64,000 nt of DNA from Jiella avicenniae (GTDB lineage: Bacteria > Pseudomonadota > Alphaproteobacteria > Rhizobiales > Rhizobiaceae), in the NCBI RefSeq assembly GCF_021390325.1, contig NZ_JAJUWU010000007.1, positions 215,621 to 279,620 of the forward strand, given 5' to 3'. A program made the position numbers and the translations under genes. Below, one piece after another: positions 38,301-47,846 of this stretch. The notes under the pieces were generated by a model. The model was not told the DNA's origin and searched no databases. It saw only the letters and a program-made list of their open reading frames with translations. How positions within the stretch are numbered: position 1 is the first letter of the stretch; each line of letters opens with the position of its first letter.

Positions 38301-39355
38301 AGCATGGGCTCGCCGCGGGACAACGCCGCGAAGACGACCTTCATGCCCTCGAAGCGGTCGTGATAGCGGTCATAGGCCGAGCGGCGGACGGCGCGGTCGC
38401 GCAGGTGGGCCATGGAATAGCCCCGGGCATAGAGTTCGCGCGCGGTGTCCTTGGCGTCGTGGGGGTGGAGAAGCCCTCGATCCTCGGCGACCATCAGGAA
38501 GATCAGCCGGTAGATGAGCCGCAACAGCTCGTTGAAGAATTCGGTGTAGGAGAGGGCGCCTGTCTGCAAGCGTTCGCGCAGGGCGGGGTTCTCCGCAAGG
38601 AAGCCGGTGCCGAGTTCGCGCAGGGCGTCCTGGACCTGACCCGCCAGGCGCTCGCGGGCGGCCTCGCCCTCCTTGCCGCCCTGTTCGCGCCACCGCTCCA
38701 GCGCGCAGTCCGTGACCGGCGACCCGGCTTTGCCGAAGCGGGTGCGCTGGATCAGCAGCCAGAGGGCGGAGAAAGAAGCGAGATCCTCATCGCGAAAAAT
38801 GTGGGTGAGATCTGCCTCGACATAGGCAGGCCGGGTGAAGGAGGCGTTGTCGCGCATCAGACGCAGCGTGTCGCCGTTGAGAGCAAGGCCCCAAAGCGCA
38901 TCGTCGTCGCCGTTGAGGACGTCCTGAAGGGCGAGAGCCGCCGAACGCTTGCGGTCGACGGAGAGCGTGTCGGAGGCGCGGTCGAGGGCGTCCGAGCGCG
39001 GGACGACGGTGATCGGCACGCGCCCTTCGCCTGCGGCAAGCGCGACCGGAAGCGTGCCATGCTTCAGGTCCGAGAAGCCGAAGACCTCGCGCATGAAGCT
39101 CTCGGCGAAGCGAACGGTCGCGGCCATGGACGGATTTTCGGCCCGGGAGAAATCCTGCCAGTGGCGCTGACCGATGCGGAAATAGCGGGCGATCTCGTCG
39201 CGCAGCTGTTCGCCCTTCGGTGCGCCGTAGTCCTCGGGCTTCTGGTCGCCGGCCTCGAAGCGGACGAGCTTGGCGACCATCGCGGCCGCGATCAGATTAC
39301 CCTCGATGGTGAGGGCCGGAAATGCGGACAGGTCGGTCGGTGTGCGGCGGGCCAT
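35321..39355 (-). CDS. Eco57I/PglX-like adenine-specific DNA methyltransferase
   Basis: A 1344-aa class I DNA N6-adenine methylase. Key motifs are TGSYYTPDSLV (about 449), SAM-binding DPACGSGHFLLA (about 487) and catalytic NPPW (about 764). The N-terminal ~400 residues lack the PD-(D/E)XK of a type IIG enzyme as far as I can see. The region after NPPW should be the target-recognition part and is distinctly AT-richer than both flanks. The size and order resemble DrmMI of class 1 DISARM and PglX of BREX. It starts 8 bp after the SNF2 gene stop. Confidence 0.88.
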   Translation of the reverse strand: MARRTPTDLSAFPALTIEGNLIAAAMVAKLVRFEAGDQKPEDYGAPKGEQLRDEIARYFRIGQRHWQDFSRAENPSMAATVRFAESFMREVFGFSDLKHGTLPVALAAGEGRVPITVVPRSDALDRASDTLSVDRKRSAALALQDVLNGDDDALWGLALNGDTLRLMRDNASFTRPAYVEADLTHIFRDEDLASFSALWLLIQRTRFGKAGSPVTDCALERWREQGGKEGEAARERLAGQVQDALRELGTGFLAENPALRERLQTGALSYTEFFNELLRLIYRLIFLMVAEDRGLLHPHDAKDTARELYARGYSMAHLRDRAVRRSAYDRYHDRFEGMKVVFAALSRGEPMLGLPALGGLFERGLMPDLREAKLPNRAFMAAIHKLGWLTSQHKSGGVVPVNWRAMETEELGSVYESLLELQPQPGPDGRSLQFAGTAAEQKGNQRKTTGSYYTPDSLVQALLDTALDPVLDRTEAEADNPAEALLSLTVIDPACGSGHFLLAAARRIATRLARHRAEGTPSAADYRHAMRDVARRVIHGVDRNEMAVELTKVALWIETVDPGYPLGYFDAQIRPGDSLLGVFAFEDLARDIPDAAYKALAGDDKTVASYYAKRNKAETRAKQGTLDFERGGGQMPAAPVLAKQGLALRALPENSLADIRKRRERYAELRSGADWLRLKTACDLYVAAFLAPKTGALPANEAAVTIPTTGHLRQALAGRQLYGPLIAEADRLAYTAKAFHWPLEFPDVMAPKGETPAGFDVVLGNPPWERIKLQEQEFFAARSPEIAGAPNKAARETLIKALEQAEPETPERKLFDAFTFAKREAEAVSTFVRVPGEDGGRFPLTGRGDVNTYALFAELFARLSEGKGRAGVIVPTGIATDATTAPFFESIVSNCRLVSLFDFENRLGIFPAVHRTTKFSLLTVGVGSLSAEFAFFITETADLSDRAKIFEISAASISRMNPNTKTAPVFRSKVDALVTAKIYDNSDVLVHDGIENGDPWGIKFLRHFDMSNDSSLFKNAEILKSEGFHLSGIEWIYEGNSESVRFLPLYEAKMCDLYNHRAAGYSADQIERGYRVLPDTDLASYADRKFNPLPFYWVEWEIAVSRMPISTTPYLLGFRDISTSITERSFIPTLIPLSAVGNSMPLIFCENANKFTLLGLYANLSSIVFDYVARQKMGRLHFNYFIVKQLPVKDQEFYTESRRAFITPRVLELTYTSWSMQPFAKDLGYDGEPFVWEEDRRALLRAELDAFYAAAYGLTRDELRYVLDPADVKGPDYPSETFRVLKNREMREYGEYRTRRLVLEAWDRFTKDGTFASLDLNPAEPVPDLAPQATLPERADDAAA
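35790..36720. other. AT-rich segment inside the methylase gene
   Basis: About 930 bp, coding roughly residues 880-1190 of the methylase, is clearly poorer in GC than its surroundings (for example the stretch at 35870-35940 and much of 36180-36600), while the reading frame stays open. This matches the expected target-recognition domain and suggests replacement by recombination from another source. Confidence 0.7.
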
Positions 39356-39363
39356 GCGTGTGA

Positions 39364-42162
39364 TCAGTTCTGTTCGGGAATGAGCGTGAAGAGGCCGATG
39401 ACGTCCGGCGGTAGCACCGGCTCGACCGTGACCCGCGAGGGCGTGCCGGCGAGCCCGGCGGTCGCCTGGCGCACACGACCGTGGTCCTCGGCGAGCGCCG
39501 CGGCGCGGTCGCGGACATGGGCGGCGATGACGCCCTCCATCAAGGCAGGAAGCTCCGTTGCGGCGCGCTCGACCATGCGCTCACGCGCGATATCGGCAAG
39601 GTCCCGTGTTGCCTCCGCCGCAAGGAGGGCGCGGGCTTCAAGGCCGGTCGCGACGATGGCACCGTCCGCAATCGCGACGAGGCTTGCCTCTTCGGCGAGG
39701 AGCAGGTGTTGGGTCTTGCCGTGGACGGTCAGCTGGAAACGCAATCTCAGAAGAGCGACGAGCGTCCTTTTGTCCACTGCCCGCGTCGGCCAGGCGCCGC
39801 GTCGACCGATGCCGAGATCGGGCATCGACTGTGGGTCGAGCGCGCCTTCGAGAAGCGCCTCGGCAAGCGTCGCGGTCAAGGGATGGGCTCGGGAGAGAAA
39901 GGCCGTACCGGCGGAGGCCGGCTCGCTGAGCGAAAGCCGCTCCTCGTCCTGAAGTCCCTTTTCGAACAGGCGCTCCCGCAGGGGGCGAGCAAGATCGGCG
40001 ACATGGGCGGCCGTGTATTTCGGCCGTGCCTCCAGCGGCGCATCGAAGCGCTTCATCGCCGCGGCGACAAAGGTCTGGGCATCCGCGGCATTGCCGAGAA
40101 GCGTCGAGGCGCGATCCCATTCGGGCCGGACTTCCTCTGGCTTCATGGCATTCTGGGCGAAGCGGGCGCGGGACTTCCTCTCGTTTTCCTCTGCGTCGCG
40201 CCAGCGGCTCTCCATCAACTTTTCGCCCTCGTCGGAGACGAGATCGAGGGTCATCTGGCGGGGATCCTTGCGGCCGCGAAGCCGGATCATCGCGCTCATC
40301 AAGGCGTCGGTGACAGGGCCGTGCTCGTCGGGCAGTGGAACCGTGACACCGGTCGCCTTGCGGATCGCCTCGGCCTTGCGGATGACGACTTCAAGGACGG
40401 CACCGTCGATCGCACTGTCGGTCGCATACATCATCGCCGAATAGACTTCCGGCGCCGACTGACCGTAGCGATTGACGCGGCCCTCGCGCTGCTGGTGACG
40501 GGTGGGGTTCCACGACAGGTCGTAGTGGATGACCGCGTCGAAGACCTGCTGCAGGTTTATGCCCTCCGACAGGCAGTCGGTCGCGACGAGCAGGCGCTGC
40601 TCGGTCTCGCCCATCGCCTCGACCCGGTCCCGGCGTTCCTCCGAGGTGAGCTGGCCGGTGACGGCCTGGACGTCGTGCTTCGGGAAAACCTTGCGCAGAT
40701 GGGCCGCGACATGATCGGCCGTCGCGATGTAGCGGCAGAAGACGACCGGCTTGGCGCCCTTGTTGATCAGCGGCTTGAGAAGATCGACCAACGCCTCCAG
40801 CTTTGGATCACGCGCCTTCCGGAGCCGCTCGGCCGTCTCGATCAGGCCCTTCAGTGCCGGATCGCCTTCGGTTTCGAAACTCGCGACGGTCTCGCCGGCG
40901 GGGAGCGCCGGTTCAAGGTCGACGGCGTCCTCGTCGTCACCGTCCTCGTCGTAGACCTGTGCCTCGATCCGTTCAGCCTCATTTGAAGCCCGCGTCCTCA
41001 GCGCGCTGGCCGCCGCCGCCGGGGAAGAGCCGACGCAGCGCATCAGGGCAAGCGTCCCCCAGAGCGCCAGGCGGCGCTCGCGACGGCCTTCGCCGGCCTT
41101 TTCGACGACGCCAAGGCAGTAGTCGATCACCGACTCGTGGAAATCGCGAGAAGCGGAATCGAGGTCGTAGGGGAACTCGCGGGTGTTGTGCTTCGGGAAG
41201 ACGCGTTCGTCGTCCCAGCCCCCTTCCTCCAGATCGCGGCGTCGTCGCTGGACGAAATGCCGGGCAAGGCGCTGGCGGTAGGCCTGGTCCTCGAACTGCA
41301 TGGAGGCGAAGCTGGGATCGATCAGCGCCAGGAGCCGCGCGAAGGCCTCTTCGTCGCCGCTGTGGGGCGTCGCCGTCAGCATGATCAACGCCCGCTCCTT
41401 ATCCGCAGCGAGATCGGACAAGAGGTCGTAGCGCTGCTGCTTGGATCCTTGCTTTGTGCCGACGCAGGCATGGGCCTCGTCGACGATGACGAAGTTCGGG
41501 CAAGCGCGGGCGAAGGCGTCGCGGCGGCGTTCGGCCTTGATGTAGTCGAGGCTGACGACCGTGTGGGGATTGGCGTCGAACAGCGTCTGGGAGGCGGCGA
41601 GCCCGCGTTCGAGTCGCTTGGCCGAACTCGCGGTGACGGCGACCGTGTCGATGCCGAAGCGCTCCTTCAGCTCCTCGGTCCACTGCTCGACAAGATGGGG
41701 CGGGCAAAGAACGGCGAAGCGGTCGATCTCGCCGCGATCGATCCATTCACGCAAGATAAGGCCGGCCTCGATCGTCTTGCCGATACCGACGTCGTCGGCG
41801 ATGAGGAGGCGCGGCACCGGCTGGCGCAGCGCCATCAGGAGTGGCACCAGCTGATAGGCACGCGGCTCGAAGGTCAAATGCGCCGCGGAGCGGAACGGTC
41901 CGGCCCCTCGTCGCAGCGAAAGACGAAGTGCATCGGACAGGAGCGCGGCGATCGCCTGGAGCGCGAGCGGCCCCTCGCTCGGCAGATCGAAGTGGGCAGG
42001 TTCGACCGGCAGCGCTTCGAGCGCCGGGGCAAGATGTACGATCTCCATCTCGCTCCCCGACAGGGGACGCAGCACAAGCAGGTCTTCGCTTGCCGAAGGA
42101 AGCGCGATCCACTCGCGGCCGCGAGCCCGAACGAGATCGCCAGGGTTGAAGCGGATCGTCAT
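39364..42162 (-). CDS. SNF2-family helicase (DrmD-like)
   Basis: A 932-aa superfamily 2 Swi2/Snf2-type DNA translocase. Motif I is DVGIGKT (about 127), motif II VIVDEAHACVG, motif III TATPHSGDEE, motif V region ATDCLSEGINLQ and motif VI REGRVNRYGQ. An acidic linker (YDEDGDDEDAVDLEP) separates the two RecA lobes. Its start overlaps the stop of the large helicase gene by 4 nt (ATGA). Together with the methylase it corresponds to the drmD-drmMI pair of class 1 DISARM. Confidence 0.9.
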   Translation of the reverse strand: MTIRFNPGDLVRARGREWIALPSASEDLLVLRPLSGSEMEIVHLAPALEALPVEPAHFDLPSEGPLALQAIAALLSDALRLSLRRGAGPFRSAAHLTFEPRAYQLVPLLMALRQPVPRLLIADDVGIGKTIEAGLILREWIDRGEIDRFAVLCPPHLVEQWTEELKERFGIDTVAVTASSAKRLERGLAASQTLFDANPHTVVSLDYIKAERRRDAFARACPNFVIVDEAHACVGTKQGSKQQRYDLLSDLAADKERALIMLTATPHSGDEEAFARLLALIDPSFASMQFEDQAYRQRLARHFVQRRRRDLEEGGWDDERVFPKHNTREFPYDLDSASRDFHESVIDYCLGVVEKAGEGRRERRLALWGTLALMRCVGSSPAAAASALRTRASNEAERIEAQVYDEDGDDEDAVDLEPALPAGETVASFETEGDPALKGLIETAERLRKARDPKLEALVDLLKPLINKGAKPVVFCRYIATADHVAAHLRKVFPKHDVQAVTGQLTSEERRDRVEAMGETEQRLLVATDCLSEGINLQQVFDAVIHYDLSWNPTRHQQREGRVNRYGQSAPEVYSAMMYATDSAIDGAVLEVVIRKAEAIRKATGVTVPLPDEHGPVTDALMSAMIRLRGRKDPRQMTLDLVSDEGEKLMESRWRDAEENERKSRARFAQNAMKPEEVRPEWDRASTLLGNAADAQTFVAAAMKRFDAPLEARPKYTAAHVADLARPLRERLFEKGLQDEERLSLSEPASAGTAFLSRAHPLTATLAEALLEGALDPQSMPDLGIGRRGAWPTRAVDKRTLVALLRLRFQLTVHGKTQHLLLAEEASLVAIADGAIVATGLEARALLAAEATRDLADIARERMVERAATELPALMEGVIAAHVRDRAAALAEDHGRVRQATAGLAGTPSRVTVEPVLPPDVIGLFTLIPEQN

Positions 42163-45100
42163 GTCTTCACTCCGAGGAGAGATTTCAGTTCATCTGGCAC
42201 GCCGGCGCCAGCATCCTCGGGAAGCGCCGCAAGGCTCCAGCCGGCCCGGTCGGCGGCCGCCCGCAAGGCATTGTCGATGGGTTCAGGATGGGCTGCGACA
42301 AGATAGTCGGACCAGGAATAGGCGCATCGTGTGCCGCCGATGTCGGCCTGAATCTTGTCTGGTGCTGGGAGGCCGGCTTGGGCGAAGGCAGCGGGCCAGC
42401 CGGGCCCTGGTTCATGCGCCGCTGCTTCGACTTCGACGGGATAGGCGTCCTCTCTTCCTGCTGATGAAGTCAGTTTGGCGCGACCAAAAGCAAGAAGCAG
42501 AGCGAGCGCTTCGGAATTTCTCCGATCGATCAGCTCCTGTTCGGGCTGATTGTAATAGGAGAGGAGGCACCGGTAGCAGCCATGGACGCAGCGCGCTTCG
42601 GTTTTATCGACGAGGTCGTCGGGGTCTCCGGACGCGAGGGCTCTATCGACGTTCTCGTAGTGCATGAGGTCGAGGACGGCGGCCACAGACCGGCGCAGGC
42701 CTTCCGGATTTAGGATCAGGTTCTGAAGGACACCTGCGCCACCTTCCGTCGCTTCGTATGTCAGGATCGCACGTCGCTTGTTGCGAGAGGGAAGCGGCTC
42801 TCCCTGGATCTCGCTTTCTTCTAGTTGAAAGGCGACCTGGATGCCGCGAACTAGTGCGTGCTGAACCGTTGCATGGACACAATCATCATATTGTTCCGGC
42901 CGGGCGAATCGGATGAGAAGCGCGTTTTTGGTGTCTTCGACAAAGGGCACGACACGCTGGGCGCCCTTCGCCTCGGGGTCTGCGGCTGGGGCATCGTCGT
43001 CCTGCTCATCGAGTCCAGCGACCCACCGTCCTGAGCGCGGATTGAGCCCATACCCGAGGATCGACTGGTTCTTGCGCCGCCGTAGTCCCTTGTTGACGCG
43101 CATGATGCGCGCGCCGTCAGCATATTGAAGCGTTGCGAAGGGGCCCTTGGCGTCGCCGTCGAAAAGCTCGGCCTGCGTGTAGTCTATGACACCGTTGCGC
43201 TGCGGCCAGGAATAGACGCTCTGAATCTCGAAGCCCTCGCGGACCCGCTCCTCGTCATTGGCCGTGATGCGTTCGTTCACCTCGGTCTCGACACTCTGGA
43301 TGCGAAGAGTTCGCTTGATCTCTTCGGCATCGGCCAGTGAGGCGTTGCAGGCATGGCAGCGCTCCATGCCTCGATGATGTGCGGCGCCACATGAGTTGCA
43401 GACGGTCAGTTGGCTGGTGCGAATCGTACTGCCGTCGGAATCTCGATCGCCTGCCTGCAGTTTGACGCCAATGACCCGAAGCGCTTGGCCCTCGTGATAG
43501 ATCAGGCTGCGCGGTCCGAACTCGGCGATTGCCAGAAAGCGTGGTCGCTGGAGATAGGTGGTTCCGCGCCCACCGATTTGCTCCGCGATCCGCGCATAAA
43601 CGGGCAAACGCGGGAAGTTGTAGCCGGGAAGGAACCCCTCAGTCGCGAGATAACGATAGACGTAGAAGTCCGATGACTGGCCGACATCGCTACTCATCAG
43701 ATAGGCGATCTCGGCGTTCAGCTCACGCTGGAGTTCGGAATTCTCCTTGCGATCCTTGGCCGAGAGTGCCGCCATTTCGGATTTCTGGTTGGCCTCCTTC
43801 AACCTTCTGCTGGTGCTGTCGTATAGACCCCGCCAGCGTTCGAAGGCCCTGTCGAATTCGCCTGGCGCCTGCGCTAGCGTTGTCTCGACGAAATTTCCAC
43901 GGTCGGAGAGTTCGTCTGGGATGACGATGTGCTTAGTATCCAGAATGCTGTCGAGCACGCGTCGCATGGTGGGTGCGACGTAGCGTCTCTGATTGGGATC
44001 ATGGATTGCCTCCTCAAGTTCCGGCTCTAGCGGCAGCCCATCCGCCTCGATGGCGATATTGTCCCTAACCCCTGATACGGGTTTAACCGACAGATGCGAC
44101 AGCCAGACGGCGTTCAGATGTGAGCGAACGAGATCGACATTCGTGATGTCGATCGCCGGCGCTCGGACGACGCCTGCGACCATGTCGATGCGGCGTTCGA
44201 AATAGTACTGATCGTGCGGGCTCTGTGCGGCGCAATAAGTGGTGACGAGCGCCGCCTGTCCCGAGCGCCCGGCCCGGCCGGCGCGCTGGGCGTAGTTGGC
44301 AGGCGTTGGCGGCACGTTGCGAAGATAGACCGCGTTCAGTTCAGAGATGTCGACGCCGAGCTCCATCGTTGGCGAACAAAAGAGCGCGGGGAGGAAGTCC
44401 GGTCGCTCGTTCTTTTCGCGCATCTCGACGAGCTTAGTGTCGAGCTTGGTCCGATCGTTGACGCCGAAACGGAAGCGCTCCTCCCGCCATTCACGGGTCG
44501 CATTGTCGACCTGCGCGGTGTGTTCACGAGCTTCGAGCGATAGCGTTGAGACATCCAGTCTCGCAAGATCGTCTGCAATTGCCTCATAGTGCTCAACAAA
44601 GAAGCCGTTGACGCACTCCGTCTTCTCGCCCTTTTTGAGAACCAGGGCATCCGGCATCAGCTGGAACGCCTTCTGGCCGCCGACGCCGGGCACCTCCCTG
44701 ACATAGCCCTCGCCGGCAAGGGAGGTGAGCAGATGCTCTGTCAGTTCCGACAGGTCGTCGAGCTTTAGTCTTGGTAGATTAAACCGACGCAAAGTCTCGT
44801 TCAGGCGACGACCGATCCGGCTTCGCGGCCCGGCACTTTGGATCTGGGCTGCATCCCGGCGGCCAATGTCGTCGCGCCGCGGAGGGGCCGGCATGAGGAT
44901 GCAGGCCGACCGGAGATCTTCCCTCCTGTCGATTGCCCAGGGATGGGTCAAATTCTCCCGCGACCGTCGGGACAGGGCGTCGAGTTCGACTTTAGCAAGA
45001 AGCTCGCTGGCGATGGCAAGTCCTTCCAGCATTTCACCTAGAAGAACCTCGAAAAGGCTCGCTCGAATTGGCGTGGAGAGCTGCGCAAGCACCGTTCCCG

Positions 45101-47375
45101 AAAAGACTTCGTCTCGGCTCGAGAAATCCCTCAGACCCACAAAATTCGCCGTCATGAGGCCCAAGCCGGTTAGGTTAGGATTGGTATAGCGCCAACCCCG
45201 CCGCAGATCCGTCCAGAGTCGATAAGCGAGGATGTCCCGCAGTGCTCGCTCAGCTGTCTGAGAGGCACCGATACCCACCTCGGGTGACAACATCCAGAAG
45301 CGGCGCCGAGTCCGCTCACTTCCTGAAAAGCCGAAGGCCTTGGCCAGCGCTCTACCGAAGTCTTCGGGTCGCAACCCATCCTCTCCGGCAGTCTGGAGTG
45401 CGCGAAGAATGGCACCGCGCAGAAGGCTTACGAAGACGAAGTCGTTGAAGTGACCAGCCTGGAGCGCCGCGTCTTGCCGGTTGTCGGTAAATCCGAGAAT
45501 CTTACGCTTGCTTTCCTCGGTCACATCTCCGGAGCGATTCATCCACTGAAGCGTTGCCGTGGTGATCGAGGTGGTAGCGCTCGACCTGCCTTCCCCAGAA
45601 AGACCCCCGAGCTTATTGCGTTCGCGTCTGGCTGTTGGCTGATCGCTGCAACGCAGGCAGAAGCGATAGGGACCCGGCACGAACCAGAACGGCGCGCCGA
45701 CGGCATCGACGCTCCCGCTGGGCATGATCGTCGTACGGATGGGGATCTGCTTGCGCCGTGCGGATTTCAGCCTCGCTCCCTTCGCGCCCTGCTCGATCCA
45801 GGTGTCGGGAATGCCCTCTGTATCGTTCGCGAAGTCCGGCACGTCGTCGTCCGGACAGAGATAGCCGGATCGTTCGTCATCGTCTTCCTCGGCAAGGGGA
45901 ACCTGATCAATGTCCCTCGGCAAAAAGCGTACCGAACCGTTCCGGACTTCGCGCCTCACGACGTGATATTCCTGACCGCACACTCGACAGAAGCGCGTCG
46001 GATAGAGCCGAGCTTCGCGGTTGTCGGGATCATGGGTTTGCGCCGAAACGCGCACGGGTCTGTCGCCCTTGTATAAAGTCGTATGAAGTTCGCCCGCACC
46101 TGCGACAAACCGATTAAGACGAAATGCCATGAATGCTGCTTGGCTTGTCGCGTCCCCACCGCGTTCGCAGTCCGGGCGCGAGGCGAGGGTCATGAAGTTC
46201 TCAATCGCCGACTGGCAGGTGGAAAGTTCGATTCCCGTCTCGTCGGAGAGGTCACTTGCAATTGCGTCGAGCTCGGAAGGGCGTCGCCGGCGATACTCGG
46301 TCCCACCTTCTAGCCCGACGTGCAGTTCGAGCCAAACGGCCAGAGGGTGAAATTTCAGCACCGAGTCCGGCGCCGGATCGGGCAGGGGCGAACGCACAGC
46401 CCCCGCAATTTCGCGGATCGCGTCCTCGAGCTTAATCCGCTCGTCAGTCGCGCGGCGAAGTGTTTCGTCCACGATGTCTGAGGGAGAAAACTCGACACCG
46501 AAGATTTTAGAACCAACGGTGGCGACCGCACGAGCCTTGTCGTCCTGATTGCCGGTGCTTTGCATCGTCGCGGACGTGCCAATGCACAAGGGCTCCTGAT
46601 CCCCCTTGCAGCAGCGGTTCTTCAATCTTCGAACGAGTACGGCGACGTCGGCGCCTTGCCGTCCGCGATAGGTATGAAGTTCATCGAGAACAATGAAGCG
46701 CAGGCCATTGGCATGTTCGAGGAGCACGCGGTCGGTTTCGTCGCCACGCGTCAGCATCATTTCGAGCATCATGTAGTTGGTGAGGAGGATGTCTGGCGGA
46801 TCCGCACGCAGTTTTTCGCGATATTCCGCATTGTCTTGGCCGGTGTATCTGGCCGCGCGTGGCTTGAGACCGTCAGGCAGTTTCGCAGCACCGAGATACT
46901 TCTCTATCTCCTCGGCCTGACTGTTAGCGAGCGCGTTCATCGGATAGACGATGATCGCCTTTATCGCCTTTGGCTTTCCCGCGAGTTTCGCCCGTATGAC
47001 GTCGTCGAATATCGGAACGAGGAAGCACAAGGACTTGCCGGAGCCCGTACCGGTCGTAACGATAAAAGGCTTTCGGCTCGCTGCCTTAGAGATCGCCTGC
47101 GCCTGATGGCGATGGAAGGTGAAGGGGCGCCCGCTCTGCGTCTGGAAGATCGTAGCCGTCTCGGGTGCGATCAGTCCTTTGGCCGACAGCTCGTTGGCAT
47201 CTTCTCCCGACTCATATCGCGGATTGATGGCAAGTAGAGGGGCGGGCCAAAAGGTCTTGCTATCATAGATTTCATCCACCCCGCGCTTCAGATCCTCGGC
47301 TCGGATCGTCGTGAACGAGCGCGAGAAGCTCTCATGTCGCCCGATAACGTAGCGATCCAATTCGAACGCCTGCAT
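42159..47375 (-). CDS. large DEAD/DEAH helicase with DUF1998 (DrmAB- or DruE-like)
   Basis: A 1738-aa helicase. Motif I is TGTGSGKS (108-115), motif II DELH (231-234), motif III GTSAT and motif VI QRAGRAGR. The C-terminal third has a zinc-ribbon CNSCGAAHHRGMERCHAC and the DUF1998 signature CVHGCYRCLLSYYNQ. DISARM splits these between DrmA (helicase) and DrmB (DUF1998); here they are one chain, as also in Druantia DruE. No PLD HKD motif seen. The start at 47375 is preferred over upstream in-frame ATGs because of AGGGAG about 8 nt ahead. First gene of the four-gene operon. Confidence 0.88.
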   Translation of the reverse strand: MQAFELDRYVIGRHESFSRSFTTIRAEDLKRGVDEIYDSKTFWPAPLLAINPRYESGEDANELSAKGLIAPETATIFQTQSGRPFTFHRHQAQAISKAASRKPFIVTTGTGSGKSLCFLVPIFDDVIRAKLAGKPKAIKAIIVYPMNALANSQAEEIEKYLGAAKLPDGLKPRAARYTGQDNAEYREKLRADPPDILLTNYMMLEMMLTRGDETDRVLLEHANGLRFIVLDELHTYRGRQGADVAVLVRRLKNRCCKGDQEPLCIGTSATMQSTGNQDDKARAVATVGSKIFGVEFSPSDIVDETLRRATDERIKLEDAIREIAGAVRSPLPDPAPDSVLKFHPLAVWLELHVGLEGGTEYRRRRPSELDAIASDLSDETGIELSTCQSAIENFMTLASRPDCERGGDATSQAAFMAFRLNRFVAGAGELHTTLYKGDRPVRVSAQTHDPDNREARLYPTRFCRVCGQEYHVVRREVRNGSVRFLPRDIDQVPLAEEDDDERSGYLCPDDDVPDFANDTEGIPDTWIEQGAKGARLKSARRKQIPIRTTIMPSGSVDAVGAPFWFVPGPYRFCLRCSDQPTARRERNKLGGLSGEGRSSATTSITTATLQWMNRSGDVTEESKRKILGFTDNRQDAALQAGHFNDFVFVSLLRGAILRALQTAGEDGLRPEDFGRALAKAFGFSGSERTRRRFWMLSPEVGIGASQTAERALRDILAYRLWTDLRRGWRYTNPNLTGLGLMTANFVGLRDFSSRDEVFSGTVLAQLSTPIRASLFEVLLGEMLEGLAIASELLAKVELDALSRRSRENLTHPWAIDRREDLRSACILMPAPPRRDDIGRRDAAQIQSAGPRSRIGRRLNETLRRFNLPRLKLDDLSELTEHLLTSLAGEGYVREVPGVGGQKAFQLMPDALVLKKGEKTECVNGFFVEHYEAIADDLARLDVSTLSLEAREHTAQVDNATREWREERFRFGVNDRTKLDTKLVEMREKNERPDFLPALFCSPTMELGVDISELNAVYLRNVPPTPANYAQRAGRAGRSGQAALVTTYCAAQSPHDQYYFERRIDMVAGVVRAPAIDITNVDLVRSHLNAVWLSHLSVKPVSGVRDNIAIEADGLPLEPELEEAIHDPNQRRYVAPTMRRVLDSILDTKHIVIPDELSDRGNFVETTLAQAPGEFDRAFERWRGLYDSTSRRLKEANQKSEMAALSAKDRKENSELQRELNAEIAYLMSSDVGQSSDFYVYRYLATEGFLPGYNFPRLPVYARIAEQIGGRGTTYLQRPRFLAIAEFGPRSLIYHEGQALRVIGVKLQAGDRDSDGSTIRTSQLTVCNSCGAAHHRGMERCHACNASLADAEEIKRTLRIQSVETEVNERITANDEERVREGFEIQSVYSWPQRNGVIDYTQAELFDGDAKGPFATLQYADGARIMRVNKGLRRRKNQSILGYGLNPRSGRWVAGLDEQDDDAPAADPEAKGAQRVVPFVEDTKNALLIRFARPEQYDDCVHATVQHALVRGIQVAFQLEESEIQGEPLPSRNKRRAILTYEATEGGAGVLQNLILNPEGLRRSVAAVLDLMHYENVDRALASGDPDDLVDKTEARCVHGCYRCLLSYYNQPEQELIDRRNSEALALLLAFGRAKLTSSAGREDAYPVEVEAAAHEPGPGWPAAFAQAGLPAPDKIQADIGGTRCAYSWSDYLVAAHPEPIDNALRAAADRAGWSLAALPEDAGAGVPDELKSLLGVKT

Positions 47376-47846
47376 GATTCGCTCCCTCTTCGCCATTCGA
47401 GGATAGCTGGAGCCATTCACAATCTACAAGAGCAGGGCCATCCACCGGCTTGAGCGGAAATCGATGAGAACACGCTCAAAGTTCCTGATTTGATTTGGAT
47501 GCGGGTGATGCCCTAACCTTACGTTGCGGGATGCTTGATAGGGGGCTGGGATGGATATCGAATTCGCTCGTGAGGAGGGTCGATGTCCCCTGTTTGGCAT
47601 GCGTAATCTTTGGTGTTTCGGCGGCGGGGTCTTCGATCGGACGTGTGTCAGGCCTCTCGATGTGGCCTTGATGACGCCACGGGCCGGTATGCTGTTCGTA
47701 AAGCGGGGTTCACATCGGCATGCGCTCGAGCCCCGGGGCTGAATGTCCCTGCCTTGAACTTCGAAGTCTGTGTCGCCTACTCCTCGTCGATCGCTCACCC
47801 CGGCCTTGGGGCCATGCCGTGCCTTGTTCCCCTGAGGGGCTTCAGG
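47376..47846. other. 471-bp region: helicase promoter side and end of IS110 element
   Basis: No convincing gene. The left part should carry the promoter of the defence operon; the right part, adjoining the transposase stop, is probably a non-coding end of the IS110-family element. IS110 elements lack clear terminal inverted repeats, so the boundary could not be placed. Confidence 0.5.

Noticed and set aside
37136..39952. 938-codon plus-strand open frame
   Set aside because: Antisense to the methylase and SNF2 genes, which carry clear motifs; composition is that of a high-GC shadow frame.
39481..40986. 501-codon plus-strand open frame
   Set aside because: Shadow of the SNF2 helicase gene; no motif and no ribosome site.
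47424..47798. 124-codon minus-strand frame between the helicase and the IS110 gene
   Set aside because: Basic low-complexity translation with no homology pattern; more likely non-coding IS end.
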